This document shows positions 35,079 through 43,947 of a stretch of DNA of 64,000 bases, one piece after another. Within the stretch, counting starts at the first letter, position 1. The number at the start of each line of letters is the position of its first letter. The position numbers and the translations under genes were made by a program. The notes under the pieces were generated by a model. It saw only the letters and a program-made list of their open reading frames with translations, was not told the origin of the DNA and searched no databases. The DNA lies in the NCBI RefSeq assembly GCF_013466985.1, contig NZ_CP059164.1, forward strand, positions 1,497,001 to 1,561,000, written 5' to 3'. The DNA is from Nocardioides ungokensis (lineage in GTDB: Bacteria > Actinomycetota > Actinomycetes > Propionibacteriales > Nocardioidaceae).

Positions 35079-36497
35079 TCAGCCCACGCGGTCCGTTGCC
35101 GCCAGCAGACCGCGGATCCTGGCAGCGAGATCGTCGTCGAAACCGTGAGCGGGCGCCTGCCAGGACCAGTTGCCCGACGCGGTGCCGGGTGTGTTCATCC
35201 GGCTCTCGCTGCCGAGTGCGAGAAGGTCCTGGGCCGGTACGACGGCCAGCCGGGCCGTCGACTCCAGGGCGAGCCGGATCAACGCCCAGGGCATCGGCTC
35301 GTCGGGGTCGGAGAGACTGGAGCGCACCTGGTCGCGGGTCCGCTCGTCCAGGAGCTGCCACCACCCCACGGTGGTGTCGTTGTCGTGGGTGCCGGTGTAG
35401 ACGACGCTCTGCCCCATGGCGGCTGGGAGATACGGGTTGTCGGGCTGCCGTCGAACGCGAACTGCAGGACCTTCATGCCGGGAGCTGGAACCGGATCCGT
35501 AGCTCCTCGACCTCCGGGGTGATCACCCGAGGTCCTCCGCCACCAGTGTCCCGGGACCTGCCGTGTCGACGAGGATGGTCAGGATCTCGGCGCCCGGCCC
35601 GGGGACCCAGTAGCCCTCCCTGGCCGTGGCCGCGTCGACGGGCACGTGCCAGGCTGCTTCGAAGCCGCGGAAGTGATCGATGCGGACCAGGTCGAAGAGG
35701 TCGCGCTGGCGCGCGATCCGCCGCCGCCACCAGGCGAACCCGTCGGCGGCCATCGCATCCCAGTCGTAGTGCGGGTTGTTCCAGCGCTGGCCGTCCGCTG
35801 CGAAGTAGTCGGGCGGGCAACCGGACACCGTGATCGGACGGCCGTGCCCGTCCAGCTGGAACAGCTCCCGCGAGGCCCACACGTCGGCACTGTCGAGGGA
35901 CACGAAGATCGGGAGGTCCCCGAACAGGAGCACGCCCTTGGACGCGGCGTACTCGCGAAGCCGCGCCCACTGCACCGCGAAGACCCACTGCTCGAAGCGC
36001 AGCGCCCGCACGCGGTCCGTGAGTCGGGTGAGCGCCTCCGCGACGGACTGCGGGTCTCGGTCCCGCAGGGCGGGTGTCCAGGTCGGCCAGGGAGCGTGGC
36101 CGTGCAGCTCGCGGAGGGCGGCGAACTCGACGTACGGCTCCAGCCACTCGGCCTGCTCGGCACACCACGCCACGAACGCGGACTGCTGGGGTTCCGCCAT
36201 TGCCGCGAGGTCCTCGAGGCACTGAGCGGCCCGGTGATCCCGGCTGATCAGCGCGGGGTTGCCCGCCATCGCGGACAGCGCGTTGTAGGGCGAACCATCC
36301 TCCGGGTGGGTCGGCGCCAGCGGCAGCACCTGCCAGACCGAACAGCCGGCCGCGGCGAGGAAGTCGACGAACCGGTAGGCCTCGTCACCGAGATCGCCGG
36401 ACGCCGAGCCCGTCGAGGTCCCAGGTCCGGGCAGGGAGGTCACGTGCAGCAGGACCCCCGCCCTGCGACGGTCGAACGGCCCGCTCTTCTCGCCCAT
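35079..36497 (-). CDS. malQ: 4-alpha-glucanotransferase (three frameshifts)
   Basis: The start ATG at 36497 follows GAAGGAG. It is a GH77 enzyme of the short (about 500-residue) type: RRAGVLLHVTSLPGPG, the block LLFGDLPIFVSLDSADVWA, RIDHFRGFEAAWHVP with the nucleophile Asp, VAEDLG with the acid/base Glu, and THDNDTTVGWW. Bases are missing near 35525 (GGG for GGGG), 35477 (GG for GGG) and 35430 (CCC for CCCC); repair yields one continuous protein. The enzyme moves glucan chains in maltodextrin and glycogen metabolism in the cytoplasm. All catalytic residues are present in the DNA, so I expect it to be functional. Confidence 0.87.
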
Positions 36498-36529
36498 GCA
36501 TCTCCTTCGGTCGCGATGGCGAGCGTAGC

Positions 36530-36691
36530 CGCCTCGAAGGGCTTCGGGTGGACGTGGACCAGGCGTTCGCGCTGCTGCGGGCATTCAGTCGTCGTCACCG
36601 GCTGGCGCTTCGCGATTTGGCTTCCCTGGTGATCAACGGTTCCCTGTCGGGCGCGCAGCTGGCGGAGGTGGCCGGTCACGAGGGGGGCTGA
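36530..36691 (+). pseudogene. C-terminal fragment of an ANTAR domain
   Basis: The open frame GLRVDVDQAFALLRAFSRRH continues with RLALRDLASLVINGSLSGAQ and ends at TGA 36689. This matches the second half of an ANTAR RNA-binding domain, in which an Asp-x-x-x-Ala-Phe helix is followed by a Ser-x-x-x-Asn/His-Leu-Arg-x-Leu-Ala helix. There is no start codon in frame, and the first ANTAR helices and any GAF or receiver domain are absent. It lies between the glucanotransferase start and the RsbP-like gene, suggesting a deleted regulator gene. Confidence 0.55.
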
Positions 36692-36728
36692 CGCCCGCGA
36701 CAGCTGCGGGTGCCCGCGATCGCCCGGA

Positions 36729-37885
36729 TCAGCTGCGCGGCGAGAAGGTCACGATGGCGATGTCGTCGCTCGCGTTGCCACCCTGGTAGTCGAGCGCATC
36801 ACGAGCAATACCTTCGGTGAGGCCGCGTGAGTCGCTGGGGAGGTTGCCGATCAGGTCGTTCAGCCTCTCCTCGCCGTAGAGGCCGTCGGCGCCGCGGGCT
36901 TCGGTGACTCCATCCGTGTACAGGGTGACGGTCCCCTGGGTGAGGCGGTGCCGGACGGTGTGGAAGTGCGGGTCGTGGACGAGTCCGACCGGCGTGCCGG
37001 GCACGCCGAGGGGAGTCACGATCCCGTCCGGGGTCCTCAGGAGCGCGGGTGGGTGGCCGGCGAGGCCCAGCGCGAGCTCCCAGATGTCGTCGTGGCGGTC
37101 GAGTCGGGCCACGACGAGGGTGCAGTAGCGGTCGGTGTCGTTGGCTTGCAGTACGGCGTCGACGTGGTGGAGCAGGTCGGGGGGTCGGGGTGCTCGATGG
37201 CGAACGACCTGACGGTGTACCGGACCAGCGACGTGACGGTGGCGGCCGGGATGCCCTTGCCGCTGACGTCACCGACGACGACGACCCATGCCGAGGGGCT
37301 GACCTGGAAGACGTCGTAGAAGTCGCCGCCGACCTCGCGGCCGTTGCCGGCCGGCCGGTAGGCGGCCGCGATGTCCAGGTGCGGGATCTGTGGTGGCGCG
37401 GGCGGGATGAGCGTCTGCTGGAGCGTCTGGGCGAGCGCTGCGGCGTTCTCGAGGGCGTTCTCGGCCGTGCGGGTCGCTTGTCGCAGGTCCTTCTCGTAAC
37501 GGTGCCGGTCGCGCGCTTCGAGGACCACGGCGCGCAGCGCGAGGCCGCCGCCCGGAAGGGTCAGGCTGGCGTTGAGCAGTACGGGGACCCTGCTGCCGTC
37601 GGGGCGGACGAGGTCGAGGTCGATCTCGCGGACGACGTCGGTGTTGCGAAGCATCGGGTACAGGTGGGTCTCGACGAAGATCCGTCCGCCGACCGTCAGC
37701 AGGCTCGTGAGCGTGCGGACGGAGATCACGTCGTCCGCAGTCCTCTGGACGGTGCGGAGGAACTCGGAGTTGGCACGGACGATCAGGCCGTCGTCGTTCG
37801 TGACGACGTATCCGCACGGGGCGTCCCCGAAGTAGTCCGGGGTGCCGGTGACGCCGCCGTTCGGGCTGTCGGTGTCGGATCCCAT
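36729..37885 (-). CDS. RsbP-like PAS-PP2C phosphatase (one frameshift)
   Basis: About 385 residues. The PAS domain covers 15-125 (FGDAPCGYVVTNDDGLIVRA). A coiled linker follows (about 130-165), then a SpoIIE/PP2C domain with the metal-binding GREVGGDFYDVFQ, VVVVGDVSGKGIPAATVTS, LYTDGVTEARGADG and a final NASDDIAIVTF. One C is missing from a C-run at 37179-37184; repair gives DPPDLLHHVDAVLQAND. The domain order and length match B. subtilis RsbP. It starts three bases after the RsbQ-like hydrolase gene stop, so the two form an energy-stress signalling pair that would dephosphorylate an anti-anti-sigma factor encoded elsewhere. Confidence 0.85.
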
Positions 37886-37888
37886 GGG

Positions 37889-38686
37889 TCAGCGGGCGGT
37901 GACGAACGTCCGGATGGCCTCGATGGTCCGGCCGGGTGCGCTCAGGTGCGGGCAGTGCCCGTGGGTGTCGATGACGGTCAGGACGGATCCGTCGGTGTGG
38001 TCATGGACGAACTCGCCGGCCGTCAGCGGCGCGATCGCGTCGTCGCTCGACTGCAGGATGAGGGTGGGGACGTGGACGTCCGCGAGGTCGGTGCGGTTGT
38101 CACCGCGGAACGTGACGGCCGCGAACTGGGCGGCGATGTCAGGACGGGTGCGGCAGAAGCTGTCCTCGAGCTCCTGCTTGACCTCCGGCTGCGCGGCGCC
38201 GGCGACGAGACCAGCGAGCGGGTCCTGCCAGCCGAGGTGGTTGCGGCTCATGAGGTCGAGCAGCTCCTCGATGTCGGACTCGGCGAACCCGCCGACGTAC
38301 TCGTCGTCGTCGAGGTAGCGCGCCGACGGCGCCACGAGGACGAGCTGCCCGACGAGCTCCGGGGCTGCGTTGGCGACAAGGACGCCGATCATGGCGGAGA
38401 CCGAGTGCCCGACGAGGACCACATCGGACAGGTCGAGCTCACGGAGAAGGGCGACGACGTCGTCGCGGTAGGCCTCGAGGTTCGTGTAGCGCTCGGCGGT
38501 GTACATCGACAGGTCCGAGTCACCGGAGCCCGGCAGGTCGAAGAGCACGACACGGTGGTCGATCTCGAAGGCGGGCGCGACGTGGCGCCACATCTGCTGA
38601 CCGCAGCCGAACCCGTGCACGAAGACGATGGGGTTCGCATCCGCCGGCCCGAGGAGGGTGACGTTCAGCCGGCTGGCCAGGTCCAT
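37889..38686 (-). CDS. RsbQ-like alpha/beta hydrolase
   Basis: 265 residues, same length as B. subtilis RsbQ and similar throughout: oxyanion motif FVHGFGCGQQMWRHVAPAFE, DHRVVLFDLPGSGDSDL, nucleophile Ser in VVLVGHSVSAMIG, the cap-helix block NHLGWQDPLAGLVAGA, Asp in LILQSSDDAIAPL and catalytic His in DTHGHCPHLSAPG. RsbQ is the small-molecule-binding hydrolase needed for RsbP phosphatase activity; the plant KAI2 and D14 receptors belong to the same family. Its gene stands directly upstream of the PAS-PP2C gene, as in Bacillus. Confidence 0.92.
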   Translation of the reverse strand: MDLASRLNVTLLGPADANPIVFVHGFGCGQQMWRHVAPAFEIDHRVVLFDLPGSGDSDLSMYTAERYTNLEAYRDDVVALLRELDLSDVVLVGHSVSAMIGVLVANAAPELVGQLVLVAPSARYLDDDEYVGGFAESDIEELLDLMSRNHLGWQDPLAGLVAGAAQPEVKQELEDSFCRTRPDIAAQFAAVTFRGDNRTDLADVHVPTLILQSSDDAIAPLTAGEFVHDHTDGSVLTVIDTHGHCPHLSAPGRTIEAIRTFVTAR

Positions 38687-38829
38687 GCCCGCAGACTACC
38701 GGTGTGGACCGTTCCCCCTGGTCCTGCTGAAGCACGTGGGGGTCAGCCACCGGCCGGGTCAGGTCCATCCCGAAGCTGCTCGCCCTGCGGACCGCTGGCG
38801 CCCTCAGCATGCTGGCCTACGCTTCTGGC

Positions 38830-40186
38830 ATGGGTGGATCGGGTCTGGACCCCGCCCGGGTGGCTGCGCTCAAGGAGCGCGAGGACGCCGCCTTCGTGGA
38901 GATGCGCCCACGCAGCCGGGAGCTGTGGGCCTCGGGGCAGGCAGTGATGCCGAACGGCGTGCCGATGAGCTGGCTGCGCACGTCGTACGACCACCCGCCG
39001 CTGTTCATCGAGTCGGCCGGCGGATCACGCCTGCGTGACGTCGACGGACACGAGTACGCCGACTTCAACATCGCCGACATGTCCATGTTCACCGGCTATG
39101 GCCCGGCAGCTGTGGTCGAGGCGGTGAGCCGGCAGGTGGGCCTTGGATCGCAGTACCTGCTGCCGACCGAGGACTCGATCTGGGTCGCAGGCGAGCTGGC
39201 GCGGCGCTACGGCCTTCCACTGTGGCAGTTCACGCTCTCGCGCGACGAGCGCCAACACCGAGGTCATCCGGATCGCCCGCGCCTCGACCGGCCGCGAGAA
39301 GGTGCTGTTCTTCGACGGGAAGTACCACGGCCACTTCGACGACGTCCTGGTGGAGATCGAGGACGGCCACCTGGTGCCGGAGGAGGACGGCCTGCCGCAC
39401 GACGTCACCACACGGACGCGCGTCGTGCCGTTCAACGACCTCGAGGCCCTGGAGCGCGTCCTCTCGGCGCGCGACGTGGCCGTGGTCATCACCGAGCCCG
39501 CCCTCACCAACAACGTGGGCCCGCTGATGCCGGACGACGGCTTCCACGAGGGCCTGCGCGAGGTGACCCGTCGTACCGGCACGTTGCTGGCCTACGACGA
39601 GACCCACACCCAGGTCGTCGGCCCCGGTGGGCTCACCCGACGGTGGGGGCTCGCGTCCGACTTCGTGACGGTCGGGAAGTCGATCGCCGCGGGGATCCCG
39701 CTGGGGGCGTACGGGATGACCGAGGAGGTGGCGGCCGTGCTGCAGCGCCCGGACGGCCGCGACGACGACAAGCCGCAGGTCGCGGTCGGCGGCACACTGT
39801 TCGGCAACCCGCTCTCCATGGCCGCGGCGCGGGCGGCCATGAGCGAGGTGTTGACCGACGACGCCTACGCGCACAGTCAACGCCTCGGCTCCCGGCTGGC
39901 CGACGGGCTGTCCCAGGTCGTGGCCGCGGCGGGACTGGAGTGGACGACCCATCGGTTCTGGCCCCGCAGCGGGCTGTCGTTCAGCCCGTCCCCGCCGCGT
40001 ACTGCGGCCGAGGCGATGGAGGACTTCGACGTGCCGTTGCGCAGGCTCCTGCGCGTCCACCTCGCGAACCGGGGTGTCTGGGACGCCATCGTCGGGGCCG
40101 GGCCCACCTGCTCGGTCGCCGCGACCGATGAGGACGTCGACGCCTACCTCGCCGCCTTCGCCGACCTCATCGGCGAGCTGGTCTGA
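38830..40186 (+). CDS. class III aminotransferase, glutamate-1-semialdehyde aminomutase-like (one frameshift)
   Basis: About 450 residues from the ATG at 38830. The first 138 codons (AVMPNGVPMSWLRTSYDHPP, DVDGHEYADFNIADMSMFTG) and the remainder (SANTEVIRIARASTGREKVL, FDGKYHGHFDDVLVE) are joined by one extra base near 39243. The PLP Lys is in FVTVGKSIAAGIPLGAYG and the Asp/Glu pocket in LLAYDETHTQV. It belongs to the GSA-aminomutase-like group, whose members use varied amine substrates. Since it stands alone without tetrapyrrole genes, it is unlikely to be the housekeeping HemL. Confidence 0.85.
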
Positions 40187-40326
40187 CCCGCGGCGCATCG
40201 AGATGCAGGGGAGCCAGAGGGACAGCACCGGTCCTGCGCTCAGCTGCCGGACCCGCCAGCACCAGGGTTCGCGGATACCTCACGTGGTGGTGTCACCTGA
40301 GTCGAGTAACGGCTAGCGTCCCCAGC

Positions 40327-40911
40327 ATGAGCGGCCCAGGAGAGGGACCCTGTCGCGTCGTTCGGGGGGCGACGTTGGCACTGGTCTGCTGCGGCCTGCC
40401 CCTCTTGGGGCACAATCCGGACAGGATTCTGAACCGAGGCTCGATCATCGGGTTGATGATCCTGGTGCTGGTGGGAGTTGGTCTCCGACTGGCTGTCCGT
40501 CAGGTGTCCTGGCTGAGTCTGGCAGGGATGATCATTGCGGGGCAGTTGGCCATGCACGCCCTGCTCAAGGTGACGGTCGACCGTCGTGATCCCGAGCAAG
40601 TCTGGACGTATCACGCTCACTTCCCGCCCGTGGGGTGGGCGTTCGGCGCTCAGGGCACCGCCCGGATGCTTGCCACCCATCTCGTGCTGGACCTGCTCGT
40701 TGCCGCTGTCCTCTATGGCTTTGAGAGCAACCTCTGGACATGGTTCCGCATCGCCGCCCTCCGCGTGCTGTGCCCGATGCCGTCGCCGGCTCTTCCCATC
40801 ACCCCGGACACGCCGACCCTGCCGCCCGTCCCTGACGAGCCGACGTTTCGTCCCCTGTTGTTGGTCTCGGCCTCCGGACGACGTGGCCCGCCCGGACTGT
40901 CCACCGCCTGA
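40327..40911 (+). CDS. membrane protein, four helices
   Basis: 194 residues. Hydrophobic segments lie near 12-28, 38-55 (IIGLMILVLVGVGLRLAV), 60-80 (SWLSLAGMIIAGQLAMHALL) and 115-135 (MLATHLVLDLLVAAVLYGF), with a Pro-rich tail. His residues recur in the loops (HALLK, YHAHFPPVG, THLVLD). I do not recognise the family; the pattern resembles small actinobacterial membrane proteins found near copper genes, but there is no such gene here. Confidence 0.6.
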   Translation: MSGPGEGPCRVVRGATLALVCCGLPLLGHNPDRILNRGSIIGLMILVLVGVGLRLAVRQVSWLSLAGMIIAGQLAMHALLKVTVDRRDPEQVWTYHAHFPPVGWAFGAQGTARMLATHLVLDLLVAAVLYGFESNLWTWFRIAALRVLCPMPSPALPITPDTPTLPPVPDEPTFRPLLLVSASGRRGPPGLSTA

Positions 40912-41181
40912 AGCAGAGCCCGCACCGGGGACTTCGTCCCCGTTCAGCGCGACCGATGATCGGGGGACCGGCAACCGGTCCTGCGGTGGTCGCGCCACCT
41001 CTCGAGCTTGTTCAGTCCCAACGCGACCCGCTGTGTAGCGCGCGCGACCAGACGCGCGCAGCCAGCGGCGAACCGCTGCGCTCGACCTGCTCGCCGACCA
41101 CACGCGCCGCGCGGCGCCGATGAGGCCGGGCCCGAACCCAGCCCCGCCCATCAGCGCGCTCGGCCATGCAAAGGACGCCAG

Positions 41182-41997
41182 ATGAACGATCGACCAAGAA
41201 CAACGACCACCTACACCGACGTCGACACCCACGATGCCGAGCAGTACGCCGCAGCCCACGACGGGTGGGGCGTCTACGCCAGGTACTTCCATTCACGCCT
41301 CCATGCAGTCACTCAGCAGCTCGCACCCATCAGCGGTGGCTGCCTGCTCGACGTCGGCTGTGGTCCCGGCATGCTTGTCCGCCACCTCACGGAGACCCGC
41401 CCCGGGGACTTCAAGGTCCACGCCCTGGACCAGTCGCCTGCCATGATCCGGGCAGCCGAGATGCGCTTGCGCGACACCGCGGGCGTGGAGTTCTGCGTCG
41501 GTGCGGCCGAAGACATGCCCCTACCGGACGCCAGCTTCGACGTCGTGCTGGCCATGGGGGTGCTCGAATACGCGGACGTTCCACGCAGCCTCGCCGAGAT
41601 CTGCCGCGTGACCCGACCGGGCGGGGTCGTGGTGGTGACCATGCTGAATCCGCACAGCTTCTACCGACTGGTCGAGTGGGGCCTCTTCTGGCCGGGCCTT
41701 CGGCTGCTCGGCCGCCTCGAGGAAGCGCTGGGCGTCCCGGCCGCGCAGCGTCACGGATGTGCCAAGACCGGCATCCGGGCGCTCACCGTGCGCGGTCTTG
41801 GCAGAGCCCTGCGCGCGGCCGGACTGGAACCTCACGATCTCGTCTACTTCGACCTGACCCCGACCGTGCCGCCTCTGGATCGACTGGCTCGCCGGATGAA
41901 CCGCCGCTGGCGGGACCACCCCGAGACCACCATCGGATCGCGGATGCGAGGAGTGTTCGGAACCGCCTACCTCGTCACCTCGCGAAAGGCCTCGTGA
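41182..41997 (+). CDS. SAM-dependent methyltransferase
   Basis: 271 residues from the ATG at 41182 (AAAGGACG upstream). Class I fold: motif I LLDVGCGPGMLVRHL, motif II ALDQSPAMI, motif III AAEDMPLPDASFDVVLAM, then VTRPGGVVVVTMLNP. The C-terminal 100 residues are helical and Arg-rich and form the substrate cap. Sequence style suggests small-molecule or lipid methylation (UbiE/arsenite-like subgroup). No neighbour identifies the substrate. Confidence 0.85.
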   Translation: MNDRPRTTTTYTDVDTHDAEQYAAAHDGWGVYARYFHSRLHAVTQQLAPISGGCLLDVGCGPGMLVRHLTETRPGDFKVHALDQSPAMIRAAEMRLRDTAGVEFCVGAAEDMPLPDASFDVVLAMGVLEYADVPRSLAEICRVTRPGGVVVVTMLNPHSFYRLVEWGLFWPGLRLLGRLEEALGVPAAQRHGCAKTGIRALTVRGLGRALRAAGLEPHDLVYFDLTPTVPPLDRLARRMNRRWRDHPETTIGSRMRGVFGTAYLVTSRKAS

Positions 41998-42140
41998 ACG
42001 ACCGACCGCTGGTGGGGCGGCCGCTATCAGGGCCGCCGCCCCACCAGTCCACGACGTGATACTCCGGCTCGGTGGGCCGGGTGTCCTCGGAGTCGTCCTC
42101 GCCGTGCGCGACTGCTCGCGGCCTCGCGTGGCTGGGCCCT

Positions 42141-42198
42141 CAGCGCGCTGTGGCTTGGCCCGTCCCCACCGCGTACGGCGGCTGAGGCCATGGAGGTC
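42141..42198 (+). repeat. 58-bp degenerate copy of part of the aminomutase-like gene
   Basis: These bases match 39967-40024, inside the coding region for FSPSPPRTAAEAMED, at 48 of 58 positions. The copy has no open frame of its own and lies just downstream of the VOC gene's stop. It looks like the last trace of a second copy of that gene, so the genes from 40.2 to 42.1 kb may once have been flanked by duplicates. Confidence 0.6.
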
Positions 42199-42211
42199 AG
42201 ACCCCGACGGG

Positions 42212-42589
42212 TTACCGACCAGCGGGCGCGGCGGGCACGGCGCAGAACCGGTTGCCCTCGGGGTCGGTGTAGACCGTCCAGCGGCCCTGCGGGTCGTCCC
42301 AGTCGTGGACGGCGCCGAGCTCGATGAGCCTGTCGGCGCCGCAGGTCGCGTCGAGTCGTACGTCGAGGTGGAGTCGCCCGCCCACCGGCGCGAGGTCGTC
42401 GGCGGGGCTGATCCACACGTGGAGTCCGTCCCTGCGGCCGAGGAGCACCGACTCGTCGTCCGCCAGGGTCCCGTCGGCGATGGCCGAGACGTCCGCGGGA
42501 TCGATCGGCAGGTCGAGGACGGCCGACCAGAACTCGGCCAGCCTCGACGGCCGGCGGGCGTGGATGGTGATCGCCTCGAGGTGGGGCAC
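42212..42589 (-). CDS. VOC (glyoxalase/bleomycin-resistance) domain protein
   Basis: 125 residues with a paired beta-alpha-beta-beta-beta pattern: LEAITIHARRPSRLAEFWSA, VLDLPIDPADVS, then LHLDVRLDA and a closing GRWTVYTDPEGNRFCAVPA. The terminal DPEGNxFCxV block is the hallmark of the Glyoxalase_6-type group. His and Glu residues that could bind metal are present in both halves. The role cannot be narrowed further. Confidence 0.85.
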   Translation of the reverse strand: MPHLEAITIHARRPSRLAEFWSAVLDLPIDPADVSAIADGTLADDESVLLGRRDGLHVWISPADDLAPVGGRLHLDVRLDATCGADRLIELGAVHDWDDPQGRWTVYTDPEGNRFCAVPAAPAGR

Positions 42590-42783
42590 AGCACTCCTGG
42601 TGTCGTCTCGGCTGGCGGGTCAGGGTATGTCCCGCCCGTCGGCGCGGTCGCTCGATTTCCCGCGCCGTCGATCTGAGTCAGCGCGACACGACCCGGCAAC
42701 GTTCATCGTGGTGTCGACCGGCAGTCGACTCCGGTTGGTCGGGGACTGGCTGAGTGGGGGCCACCAGCGGCAAGGTGGAAGTG

Positions 42784-43686
42784 GTGAGCAAGACGATGCG
42801 ATGGCGACGCCGCGGAACGGCACGCCCGGTCCGCGTGGCCGCGCTGACCGTCGTACGGGACGAGCGGGCGATGCTGCCGCGCTGGGTCCGCTACTACGGC
42901 GACCAGCTGGGGGTGGAGAACCTGCTGGTCGTCGACGACTGCACGACCGACGGCTCGACCGCCGACCTCCCGTGCCGTGTGATTCCGTCCGGAGGCTTCC
43001 CCGAAGGGCGGTTCGAGAAGGCCAGGATGGCCCTGGTCTCCCGGCTCGGGGCGGAGCTGCTGCGCGACCACGACGCCGTGATCTTCACCGATGCCGACGA
43101 GTTCCTCCTCGCCGACCCTGACCGTTACGAGGGTCTGCGCGACTTCGTGGCCCGTCGGCCCGAGGTCCGCGTGGGCGCCGGGCTCGGGTTCAACGTCCTG
43201 CACCACCTCGACCACGAGGCGGCACTGGTGGAAGGACTGCCCGTCCTCGGCCAGCGACGGTTCGGGAAGCTCGTGGGCCAGCTCAGCAAGCCGTCGCTCA
43301 AGCGGGTCCGGGCGCCGTGGGTCAAGGCCTCGCACGGCATCGAGGCGGCGTACACGCCGTTGCCCGACCTGCTGATGGTCCACCTCAAGTTCGCCGACTT
43401 CGACCTGACCCGGCGCACCACGGACCTTCGGAACTCGGTGCGCGTGCAGTCCGGGCTGACGGAGAACAGCGCGTGGGCGATGACGGGTGACTCGATGGCG
43501 GACGAGTTCCGGAGCTTCCTGAACGGCGGCCCCGAGGTGCCCGAGCTCGATCCTGACCTGGTCGACCCCACCCAGCTCGTCTCCGAACGGGACGGCGTCT
43601 GGCGAGCCAGCGGTCCGCGACAGATGAACGTCATGCGCCACGGACCGCTGCTGCGGGTGCCGGCCAGGTATCACGGCATGGTGTGA
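42784..43686 (+). CDS. glycosyltransferase family 2-like protein
   Basis: About 300 residues from the GTG at 42784 (AAGGTGG upstream); the frame is open from 42754. The opening VRVAALTVVRDERAMLPRW is typical of the Glyco_tranf_2_4 group, followed by LLVVDDCTTDGS and the metal-binding DxD in VIFTDADEFLLADP (about 103). Later residues include HLKFADFDLTRR. It should transfer a sugar from a nucleotide donor to a cell-surface or small-molecule acceptor. No membrane helix is evident. Confidence 0.82.
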   Translation: MSKTMRWRRRGTARPVRVAALTVVRDERAMLPRWVRYYGDQLGVENLLVVDDCTTDGSTADLPCRVIPSGGFPEGRFEKARMALVSRLGAELLRDHDAVIFTDADEFLLADPDRYEGLRDFVARRPEVRVGAGLGFNVLHHLDHEAALVEGLPVLGQRRFGKLVGQLSKPSLKRVRAPWVKASHGIEAAYTPLPDLLMVHLKFADFDLTRRTTDLRNSVRVQSGLTENSAWAMTGDSMADEFRSFLNGGPEVPELDPDLVDPTQLVSERDGVWRASGPRQMNVMRHGPLLRVPARYHGMV

Positions 43687-43845
43687 GCCGGGCCTTCCAC
43701 GAACGGGTGCAGCAAGGTGGCCGCGGAGGTGCCGGCGCGCCGCCGCGCGCGTCGTCCACCTCCTTGTCGATGAGGGGGCCGCCGTCCGACAGGGGGCACC
43801 GATCGCCCGGATCGACTGAGCGGCCGGCACGAGTCCACCCGCAGA

Positions 43846-43884
43846 GCAGAAGGCCCCTCACGGTCACGGTGAGGGGCCTTCTGC
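43846..43884 (+). terminator. hairpin terminator, third copy of the motif
   Basis: A perfect 16-base-pair stem (43846-43861 with 43869-43884) around a seven-base loop, followed by GTGCGCAACCGT. The arms share the GGCCCCTCAC/GTGAGGGGCC core and the trailing GTGCGCAACC with the copies at 11563 and 15740. It lies 160 bases after the glycosyltransferase stop and 64 bases before the convergent gene's end, so it may end both. Confidence 0.6.
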
Positions 43885-43947
43885 GTGCGCAACCGTCGCC
43901 TGTCCAGGAGACAGGTTGGAGACAGGTAGGCGACCTAGGTACCCACG

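Noticed and set aside
38830-40186. Housekeeping hemL
   Set aside because: Sequence is of the GSA-aminomutase-like group, but no other tetrapyrrole genes are present, and the active-site surroundings resemble the broader class III aminotransferases.
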